From JABICX01 sp964528765 (GTDB lineage Archaea > Nanobdellota > Nanobdellia > UBA10117 > JABICX01), in contig CAZGVA010000026.1 of assembly GCA_964528765.1 (NCBI GenBank), forward strand, positions 1-12,134: DNA of 12,134 bases. The letters run 5' to 3'. Below, one piece after another: positions 7,195 to 12,134 of the stretch (positions are counted from its first letter, which is position 1; every line of letters starts with the position of its first letter). Under the pieces are notes generated by a model. That model did no database searches. It was not told where the DNA came from and saw only the letters and a list, made by a program, of their open reading frames with translations. A program made the position numbers and the translations under genes.

Positions 7195-7941
7195 ATGGTA
7201 TTTCAAGCACTTGGAGATATTTGTTTAATAAAAAAAGAAGATAAACAACTTGCTCAAGAAATTCTCAAAAAACTTCCTCGATTTAAATCAGTTTATTTTT
7301 CCAGTAAAATTACCGGAAAACTAAGAAAACCAAACGTTATTTGGCTAGCTGGAGAAAAAAATACGCGTACAAAAATTAAGGAAAACCATTGTGAATTTGT
7401 TATAGATATTTCAAAAGTTATGTTTTCAAAGGGAAACCAGGAAGAAAAAAGACAAATTGTTAGTCAAATTAAAGAAAAAGAAGATGTACTTGATATGTTC
7501 GCAGGAATTGGTTATTTTACAATTCCAATTGCTAAGCTAACTCCTGCCAAAGTTTGGGCAATTGAGCTAAATCCCGATTCAGTTGAGCTTTTGAATCAAA
7601 ATATTACACTCAATAAAATAAAAGATAAGGTTACAGTTATTGAAGGTGATTGTAAGCTTAAAGCGCTTGAATTGAGGCGTAAATTCAATAGAATCCATAT
7701 GGGTTACTTTGATGTTAACAATAAAAAAGGAACATATGATTTTCTTCCAACTGCACTAAAAGTTTGTAAAAAAGGTGGTATAATCCATTTCCATGAGCTA
7801 GCTGAAGCCTCAAAAGACATTGAAAAACGCGTAAAAGAAATTGCTGAAAAACAAGGCTACAAAATTAAAATATTAAACTCAAGAAAAGTAAAAAAATACA
7901 GTATTAAAAATTATCACTGGGTTATTGATCTTCAGATTTAA
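7195..7941 (+). CDS. taw2: tRNA(Phe) wyosine-pathway aminocarboxypropyltransferase Taw2/Tyw2 (Trm5-like fold)
   Basis: The product is a class I SAM-dependent enzyme of 248 residues. In archaea Taw2 transfers the 3-amino-3-carboxypropyl group of SAM to 4-demethylwyosine at G37 of tRNA-Phe, next to the anticodon. Seen here: an N-terminal GDICLIKK segment; MFSKGNQEEKRQIV (about 76-89), typical just before the catalytic domain of Trm5/Tyw2 proteins; SAM motif I DMFAGIGYFTIPIAK (100-114); motif II WAIELNPDSVELLNQNI (121-137); GDC (151-153); and RIHMGYF (166-172) followed by YDFLPTAL and GGIIHFHE. The 'HMGY' motif is the reason to prefer Tyw2 over Trm5, which has an N-L/P-P type motif at this place. 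The protein is somewhat short at the N-terminus for the family. It probably has a leaderless start from the shared palindromic TATA box. Its 3' end overlaps the receiver gene by 20 bp, tail to tail. A Trm5-like methyltransferase is the alternative. Confidence 0.8.
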   Translation: MVFQALGDICLIKKEDKQLAQEILKKLPRFKSVYFSSKITGKLRKPNVIWLAGEKNTRTKIKENHCEFVIDISKVMFSKGNQEEKRQIVSQIKEKEDVLDMFAGIGYFTIPIAKLTPAKVWAIELNPDSVELLNQNITLNKIKDKVTVIEGDCKLKALELRRKFNRIHMGYFDVNNKKGTYDFLPTALKVCKKGGIIHFHELAEASKDIEKRVKEIAEKQGYKIKILNSRKVKKYSIKNYHWVIDLQI

Positions 7942-8290
7942 CTATCATTTTAGCTACAGTTTCTCTCAAAATCTGATTTGAAACAGGTTTTTCTAAAACT
8001 TTGTAAATTGTTAATTCAGTCAAATCTGCACCAAAAGTATTGCCACTCATTAGCGAAACTGGAATAGTGGGATATTTTTGATTTAGATATCTTATCAAAT
8101 CAGTACCTAATTCACCAGACATTATTTGATCAGTTATAATTGCATCAATTGTTTGCGCATTAACTTCTCTTTTAGCTTGAGCAACATCTGGTGCTAAAAT
8201 AACATTATATTTTCTACTGAGAACTGCATATGAAACATTTCTAATTATAGCTTCATCATCAACAATCATTACAGTTGGTTTAGGTATCAT
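7922..8290 (-). CDS. Stand-alone CheY-like response regulator receiver
   Basis: The 122-residue product is a complete single receiver domain with no output domain. It carries all conserved sites: acidic pair D11-D12 (MIVDDEAII), phospho-acceptor D54 (IITDQIMSGELGTDLI), S82 (LMSGN) and K101-P102 (VLEKPV). It would be phosphorylated by a histidine kinase; none is encoded in this window, so the partner is elsewhere. The ATG at 8290 is preferred over the internal ATG seven codons later because it lies 25.5 bp from a TATA box (8311-8319), which implies a leaderless transcript. It is transcribed divergently from a degenerate receiver gene and overlaps the end of taw2 by 20 bp. The family call is firm; the pathway is unknown. 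Confidence 0.9.
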   Translation of the reverse strand: MIPKPTVMIVDDEAIIRNVSYAVLSRKYNVILAPDVAQAKREVNAQTIDAIITDQIMSGELGTDLIRYLNQKYPTIPVSLMSGNTFGADLTELTIYKVLEKPVSNQILRETVAKMIVKSEDQ

Positions 8291-8310
8291 TTATAATCAA
8301 AATACTATGT

Positions 8311-8319
8311 CTTTTTAAG
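8311..8319 (-). promoter_or_regulatory. TATA box of the CheY-like receiver gene
   Basis: On the minus strand this reads CTTAAAAAG, with TTAAAA centred 25.5 bp before the ATG at 8290. That is the same spacing as at 7195, 8414 and 10107, and it supports both the start choice and a leaderless transcript. Confidence 0.55.
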
Positions 8320-8344
8320 TGTTTTTATTGTGCTTTGTTTTTTC

Positions 8345-8358
8345 GTGTTACCTAACAC
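8345..8358. repeat. Perfect inverted repeat, candidate operator
   Basis: GTGTTA-CC-TAACAC consists of 6 bp arms and a 2 bp spacer. Its centre (8351.5) is 61.5 bp from the receiver ATG at 8290 and 62.5 bp from the ATG at 8414, so it sits almost exactly midway between the two divergent promoters and outside both TATA boxes. A dimeric regulator acting on both genes could bind here, but no regulator is identified. Confidence 0.4.
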
Positions 8359-8383
8359 AACATATAAAATTCTCAAACAAAAA

Positions 8384-8392
8384 GCTTTTAAG
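8384..8392 (+). promoter_or_regulatory. TATA box of the degenerate receiver gene
   Basis: GCTTTTAAG, with TTTTAA centred 25.5 bp before the ATG at 8414. It decides the start: a GTG 84 bp upstream in the same frame would lie before this promoter and would place the inverted repeat inside the coding region. Confidence 0.6.
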
Positions 8393-8413
8393 TCAAAAAA
8401 TAGCCATTACACA

Positions 8414-8845
8414 ATGAAACGTGGAAATAAAATTACTGCAGTTGAGCCAATCGAAGTTAAATATATCCCAAAATTAGTTGAACAAACTGAGCAAGACAGT
8501 CGTAATATTTTAATTACAGGTGTAACTCCTGAAATTATACGATTACTTGGTGAATTAGTATCTGGGCATGTTCCATACGATAACGTAGACATAACATCTG
8601 AACCAAATTTTACTAAAAATAAATATGAATTAGGTGTGGTTGATGTTGGCACGGGAGCACCTGAAGCAATTGATTTTATATCCCAATTAAAAAAACAAAA
8701 TGCCAAAGTATTAGCATATACTAGTGCAATAAATAACGCTCAAATTTATGATAAATTAGAACAAGCTGGAGCTGATGAAATACTTCACGAAGTATTTACT
8801 GTAGATAGTTTCATTAAAAGCTTAGATAAATTATTAATTAATTAA
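8414..8845 (+). CDS. Degenerate receiver-fold (pseudo-receiver) protein
   Basis: The 143-residue product, from ATG 8414, has an N-terminal extension (about 1-29) and then an alternating strand-helix pattern like a response-regulator receiver: NILITGVTPEIIRLLGEL (31-48), YELGVVDVGTGAPEAIDFIS (71-90), AKVLAYTSAINNAQIYDKL (97-115), AGADEILHEVF (118-128) and a final helix DSFIKSLDKLL. D77 sits at the phospho-acceptor position and T103-S104 at the Ser/Thr site. The acidic pair after strand 1 is missing (ILITGVT), and the conserved Lys-Pro is replaced by HEV. Phosphorylation in the usual way is therefore unlikely, and the protein may be an atypical or ligand-sensing receiver. It is divergent from the canonical receiver gene and ends tail to tail with metK, overlapping by 4 bp (TTAA). 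It is surely a real gene; the fold is inferred from the pattern. Confidence 0.7.
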   Translation: MKRGNKITAVEPIEVKYIPKLVEQTEQDSRNILITGVTPEIIRLLGELVSGHVPYDNVDITSEPNFTKNKYELGVVDVGTGAPEAIDFISQLKKQNAKVLAYTSAINNAQIYDKLEQAGADEILHEVFTVDSFIKSLDKLLIN

Positions 8846-10008
8846 TAAAGTCCAGATTCTTGTTTTAGTATTTCAGCTTTGTCCGTCTTTTCCCAAGTAA
8901 AGTCTGAGTCTTCGCGTCCAAAGTGTCCATATGCAGCTGTTTTTTCATAAATTGGTCTTAGCAAATCAAGCTCTTTAATTATATCTGCTGGCTTAATTGG
9001 GAAATGCTTTCTAACTAGTTCAACAATTTTTTCTTCAGGTATTTTTGCTGTACCAAAAGTATCTACTAAAATTGAAACTGGCTCTGCAACACCAATTGAA
9101 AACGCTAGCTGAACTTCGCATCGGTTTGCTAAACCTGATGCAACAATATTTTTTGCTATATATCGACCAGCATACGCACCAGAACGGTCTACTTTTGATG
9201 GGTCTTTTCCTGAAAAAGCTCCACCACCATGTTTTCCCATTCCACCATACGTATCAACAATGATTTTTCTTCCAGTAACACCTGCGTCTGCTTGAGGACC
9301 ACCAACAGCAAAGATTCCAGTCTCATTTACAAAGAATTTCGTGTTTTTATCAACCCACTCACCACAAACTGGCTTAATTACATTTTCAATAATTTCTTTC
9401 TTTATATCGTGGTGCTCCATTTTTGGATCATGATGAACTGCAACAACAACTGCATCAATACGTGTTGGCTTACCCGCAACATATTCAACAGTAACTTGTG
9501 ATTTGCCATCAGGTCTAATCCAATCAAAATTACCACTTCGTCTTAATTCAGATAATTTAAACGTTAATTTATGTGCCATTGAAATTGGAAGCGGCATAAG
9601 TTCAGGTGTTTCATTACAAGCAAAACCAAACATCATACCTTGGTCACCTGCACCTTGTTCTACATGAGCGCCTTTATTATCATCAACACCAACAGAAATA
9701 TTCTGACTTTGCTCGTGAATCGCAGTTAAAACTGCACAATTGTCACCACTAATACCGTATGTAGCATCCGTATAACCAATTCGATTCAATGTATTTCGAA
9801 CAACGTGTTGAACATCAACATAACCTGATGTAGTTACTTCGCCAGCAGCTACGATTAAACCTGTTGTAGTTAAGCATTCAACAGCAACACGGCTTTTTTT
9901 ATCTTGTTTTAGTAATTCATCAAGAATTGCATCTGAAACTTGGTCACATACTTTATCTGGATGTCCTTCTGTAACGGACTCACTTGTAAATAATATTTTC
10001 TTTGCCAT
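8842..10008 (-). CDS. metK: S-adenosylmethionine synthetase, bacterial/eukaryotic type
   Basis: The product makes S-adenosylmethionine from methionine and ATP in the cytoplasm. Its 388 residues are full length for the bacterial-type family. Signatures seen: ESVTEGHPDKVCDQVSDA (10-27) near the N-terminus with the ATP-binding His; GAGDQG (119-124); the P-loop-like GGGAFSGKD (261-269) followed by P-S-K-VDRSGAYAGRY; and the C-terminal YGHFGR (360-365). Archaea usually carry a separate, divergent archaeal-type enzyme, so this version suggests ancient transfer, as reported in several DPANN-type genomes. SAM is the donor for the Taw2 enzyme encoded nearby. The gene starts about 24 bp from an AT-rich TATA-like element, consistent with a leaderless message, and no riboswitch fits in the short gap. 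It is divergent from the isoprenoid-synthase-like gene. Confidence 0.97.
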   Translation of the reverse strand: MAKKILFTSESVTEGHPDKVCDQVSDAILDELLKQDKKSRVAVECLTTTGLIVAAGEVTTSGYVDVQHVVRNTLNRIGYTDATYGISGDNCAVLTAIHEQSQNISVGVDDNKGAHVEQGAGDQGMMFGFACNETPELMPLPISMAHKLTFKLSELRRSGNFDWIRPDGKSQVTVEYVAGKPTRIDAVVVAVHHDPKMEHHDIKKEIIENVIKPVCGEWVDKNTKFFVNETGIFAVGGPQADAGVTGRKIIVDTYGGMGKHGGGAFSGKDPSKVDRSGAYAGRYIAKNIVASGLANRCEVQLAFSIGVAEPVSILVDTFGTAKIPEEKIVELVRKHFPIKPADIIKELDLLRPIYEKTAAYGHFGREDSDFTWEKTDKAEILKQESGLY

Positions 10009-10027
10009 TCATCATAAGAAACAGTTT

Positions 10028-10037
10028 GTTTTTAATT
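10028..10037 (-). promoter_or_regulatory. TATA-like element of metK
   Basis: On the minus strand this reads AATTAAAAAC, with TTAAAA centred 24.5 bp before the metK ATG at 10008. It is a weaker match than the TTTTAAAAG boxes elsewhere in the window. Confidence 0.45.
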
Positions 10038-10039
10038 AT

Positions 10040-10056
10040 TATGCTACTAAAGCATA
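10040..10056. repeat. Short inverted repeat between divergent promoters
   Basis: TATGCT-ACTAA-AGCATA: 6 bp arms and a 5 bp spacer, lying between the metK TATA-like element and the TATA box of the gene at 10107. It could be an operator, but in such AT-rich DNA it could also be chance. Confidence 0.25.
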
Positions 10057-10076
10057 GAAATCTAACTCATTAAAAA

Positions 10077-10086
10077 GTTTTAAAAG
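10077..10086 (+). promoter_or_regulatory. TATA box of the isoprenoid-synthase-like gene
   Basis: GTTTTAAAAG, with TTTTAAAA centred 25.5 bp before the ATG at 10107. It nearly matches the palindromic box at 7165-7174 in both sequence and spacing. Confidence 0.6.
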
Positions 10087-10106
10087 TCTTTTAGTCGTTA
10101 TTCAAC

Positions 10107-10892
10107 ATGAGTAATAACAACCTCACATGGGAAAAAGTATTGGATAATATAAACTATGCCCCTAAACATGAATCGTTTCACAAACAACTTTCTGAAAAAT
10201 ATAAGCCAATTTATGTGGATCTTTTTGTTAACCTTGCTTGTTCTTTCTATGAAAAATTTCCAAGTGATTATAATGAAGATAATATCACAAATTTTATTTT
10301 GTTTTTTATTGGTATAAAAGAATCAGATGACTTAGTTGATACGTCACAAATAGATAAAAAATTTTCATTAAGAACACTTGTAACTAATATATATAATAAT
10401 AACCCAAAAAATCTTGGTGAATGGTGTATCTCATATGTATCGCATAACATAAAAAATACTGAAATACACCAAGCCTTTATTGAACAATCCATATTATTAG
10501 CTCAAGAAGAAATTCATAACACCTATCTTGAAAGTGCAGATGAATGTTTAGAAAATAGAAAGTTACTTTGGGCGCTATCATTAGAGCAATTAGCAATTTT
10601 AACAGGTCATTTAGATAAAAACCATATTTCTAGAAAATCATGCTGTTTATTGGGTGAGGCTATCAGCATAGTGGATGATATTATCGACTATGAAACAGAT
10701 ATTAAAGAAGGAAATAAAACAGCTCTTACTGCAAAAGATTCGTATTCATCTGCTGAACTTTTTACTGAATCTCAAAACTGTTTATTTGAATTAGAAAAAT
10801 TAATTAAAGATCCAGTTTTATTCCAAAACGCTGAACAATGTTATAATCTTTGGGCAGATCGCATTCCTAATGAAATAATTTCAACTAATTAA
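10107..10892 (+). CDS. Small class I isoprenoid-synthase-like protein
   Basis: The product has 261 residues and is predicted all-helical and soluble. Two aspartate-rich motifs are visible: KESDDLVD (71-78, giving DDLVD) and SIVDDIIDYETDIKEGNKTA (187-206, giving DDIID). Their spacing of about 115 residues and the helical context match class I isoprenoid synthases (trans-prenyltransferases and squalene/phytoene synthases), in which the two motifs face each other and hold Mg-diphosphate. The GGKRxRP substrate motif of polyprenyl synthases is absent, and the protein is shorter than the usual 300 or more residues. A squalene/phytoene-synthase relative or a novel terpene-type enzyme is therefore likelier than a standard chain-length enzyme; substrate and product are unknown. 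The start is supported by a TATA box 25.5 bp upstream. The gene overlaps the end of pheT by 4 bp, tail to tail. Confidence 0.55.
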   Translation: MSNNNLTWEKVLDNINYAPKHESFHKQLSEKYKPIYVDLFVNLACSFYEKFPSDYNEDNITNFILFFIGIKESDDLVDTSQIDKKFSLRTLVTNIYNNNPKNLGEWCISYVSHNIKNTEIHQAFIEQSILLAQEEIHNTYLESADECLENRKLLWALSLEQLAILTGHLDKNHISRKSCCLLGEAISIVDDIIDYETDIKEGNKTALTAKDSYSSAELFTESQNCLFELEKLIKDPVLFQNAEQCYNLWADRIPNEIISTN

Positions 10893-12134
10893 TTCATCAA
10901 AGGCGCTAAATCAATTTCAAAAATACCAACGGGATTTTCCAATCGCCATTTACTCAAAACTTGTGGGTGAATCTCTCCAACTAAACCAATTTCTTGATTA
11001 TTTACTAAAATTTTTCCAACTCTGCCCGGTATAAAACTATTATGCTCCGTTTCTTCTACACTAAACTCAATTTTTAATCCATCTAATAAGGATTCCAGAA
11101 TTTGTTTAATTTCTGTGAATGTAACATTTTTGTGCGTTGTTGCAAAAGCTAATCTCCTAATTGTATCGGTGCTAGTTTCTGCTTTTGGATTTAAAACAAC
11201 AACATCTCCAACTTCAAAAACTCGCTGTGGGTATTCTTTAGTTGTATTTTTGCTTAGAAAACTAATTATTGATGGTGCTAACCAATTACGCAATACACTC
11301 CAATTTTGCGAAACCGGATTAGCAATTTCGACACATTTTTGATTTTCAAGATTCATATCTCCAAATAGTTTTGCTTTGTCAGTAAGTGTAAATGAGAGTA
11401 TTTCTTGCGCACCAAAACCAATCATAAATTCTCGCACTTTTTTACTAAATATTTCAATTGGTGCTTCTTCACCAATAACTGACATTTCAGGAATCTCGCA
11501 TTCAATATTATTATATCCATAAGCAATTAACAAATCTTCAATAATATCCACTTCATGCATTATATCTTTACGATATGCAGGATATACAACATTAATTACT
11601 GAACCTGAAACCGTAGCATTGAGTCTAGCGTTTCTAAGTAAATCAACAATTTGTTTTGGGGTTAAATCCAATCCAGATAAATTATTGAATTTATCAACAG
11701 AAATTTTTATTTTCTCTGAAGTAAAATCTGGACAAGTTATTTTCTCACTTAAACTATAATTAACATGAACTTCGTAAACGTTTCCACCCCTATCTGCTAA
11801 TGCTGCAACAAAAGCAGTAAGTGCTGTATGAACAAACTTATCAGACATGCCTGAAACTTCAATAAATAAATTTTTTGTTTGATTAGTAATTTTACCCGAA
11901 TAATTTGAATTAATTATTGGTGGCATAGATAAAACATTTTTAGCTGAATCTATGAAAACTGGGTATTTTTTCTTTCCATCTAATAAATGCGCAAATTCTC
12001 TTCCTTTTGGATGTTTTACAAGTATTTGATTAAGTGTTAAAGCTACATCCATTTCTAAAGGTATAAATTTAATTTTATTTGGGTCAAGCGCAGAGTAATT
12101 AATTGGCCATTTAATTTTATCAAAATCATAAACA
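10889..12134 (-). CDS. pheT: Phenylalanyl-tRNA synthetase beta subunit, archaeal type (5' end beyond window)
   Basis: The beta chain of the alpha2-beta2 enzyme that charges tRNA-Phe. About 414 residues are visible. The frame runs open to the window edge (VYDFDKIKWPINYSALDPN, encoded above 12052), so the methionine at 12052 is internal and the N-terminal part is missing. The order seen is the end of the B3/B4 editing region (F-I-P-L-E-M ... ILVKHPKGREFAHLL); a B5 domain with SVDKFNNLSGLDLTPKQIVD and YPAYRKDIMHEVDIIEDLL, typical of archaeal and eukaryotic PheT; and the catalytic-like core with IANPVSQNWSVLRNWLAPSI, RVFEVGDVV and VGEIHPQVLSKWRLENPVG. There is no C-terminal anticodon-binding-type extension, as expected for the archaeal form. 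The C-terminus is intact. It converges on the isoprenoid-synthase-like gene with a 4 bp TTAA overlap. Confidence 0.95.
   Translation of the reverse strand, partial: VYDFDKIKWPINYSALDPNKIKFIPLEMDVALTLNQILVKHPKGREFAHLLDGKKKYPVFIDSAKNVLSMPPIINSNYSGKITNQTKNLFIEVSGMSDKFVHTALTAFVAALADRGGNVYEVHVNYSLSEKITCPDFTSEKIKISVDKFNNLSGLDLTPKQIVDLLRNARLNATVSGSVINVVYPAYRKDIMHEVDIIEDLLIAYGYNNIECEIPEMSVIGEEAPIEIFSKKVREFMIGFGAQEILSFTLTDKAKLFGDMNLENQKCVEIANPVSQNWSVLRNWLAPSIISFLSKNTTKEYPQRVFEVGDVVVLNPKAETSTDTIRRLAFATTHKNVTFTEIKQILESLLDGLKIEFSVEETEHNSFIPGRVGKILVNNQEIGLVGEIHPQVLSKWRLENPVGIFEIDLAPLMN

Noticed and set aside
8330..8413. In-frame GTG at 8330 as start of the degenerate receiver gene
   Set aside because: It would place the inverted repeat and the TATA box inside the gene. 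The extra peptide is unlike the fold, and ATG 8414 has ideal promoter spacing.
10009..10106. SAM riboswitch upstream of metK
   Set aside because: The message appears leaderless, only 98 bp separate the divergent starts, and no multi-helix structure is visible.
1..12134. tRNA, rRNA, insertion sequence or attachment site
   Set aside because: No T-loop/acceptor pattern, transposase motif or terminal inverted repeats with target duplications were seen on either strand.

Overview
The window looks like a very AT-rich, gene-dense archaeal chromosome segment. The evidence is an archaeal-type phenylalanyl-tRNA synthetase beta chain, a Taw2/Tyw2-type wyosine-pathway methyltransferase-fold enzyme, a probable TrmB-like regulator fragment, and promoters that read as archaeal TATA boxes about 25 bp before start codons with no room for a Shine-Dalgarno leader. 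Compact packing, tail-to-tail gene overlaps of 4-20 bp and a bacterial-type S-adenosylmethionine synthetase would fit a DPANN-like lineage such as Woesearchaeota or Pacearchaeota. That placement is inference.

Left part (1-721): the 3' part of a plus-strand gene, probably a TrmB-like transcriptional regulator, which meets the next cluster tail to tail with a 4 bp overlap.

Centre (718-7146, minus strand): a five-gene apparent operon filling about half the window. In transcription order it encodes A1 (326 aa), B1 (386 aa), B2 (595 aa), K (442 aa) and A2 (330 aa). A1 and A2 are paralogues of each other, and so are B1 and B2. B2 also carries a second internal copy of the B module. All four look like soluble alpha-helical repeat proteins I cannot assign to a named family. 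K looks like a divergent aminoglycoside-phosphotransferase/choline-kinase-fold enzyme. The layout A-B-B-K-A, with gene overlaps coupling A1/B1 and K/A2, suggests one multi-subunit system built by duplication around a kinase-like protein. It is the best candidate here for an undescribed system. B1 may end in a frameshift.

Right part (7195-12134): taw2 runs divergently from the cluster and shares one palindromic TATA box with it. A stand-alone CheY-like receiver and a degenerate receiver follow as a divergent pair with a perfect hexamer inverted repeat midway between them. Then come metK, a small class I isoprenoid-synthase-like gene, and pheT, which runs off the window. pheT (charging of tRNA-Phe), taw2 (modification of tRNA-Phe, using SAM) and metK (SAM supply) are functionally related, but they lie on alternating strands with separate promoters.

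No tRNA, rRNA, CRISPR array, insertion sequence or gene-free stretch over 300 bp was seen.
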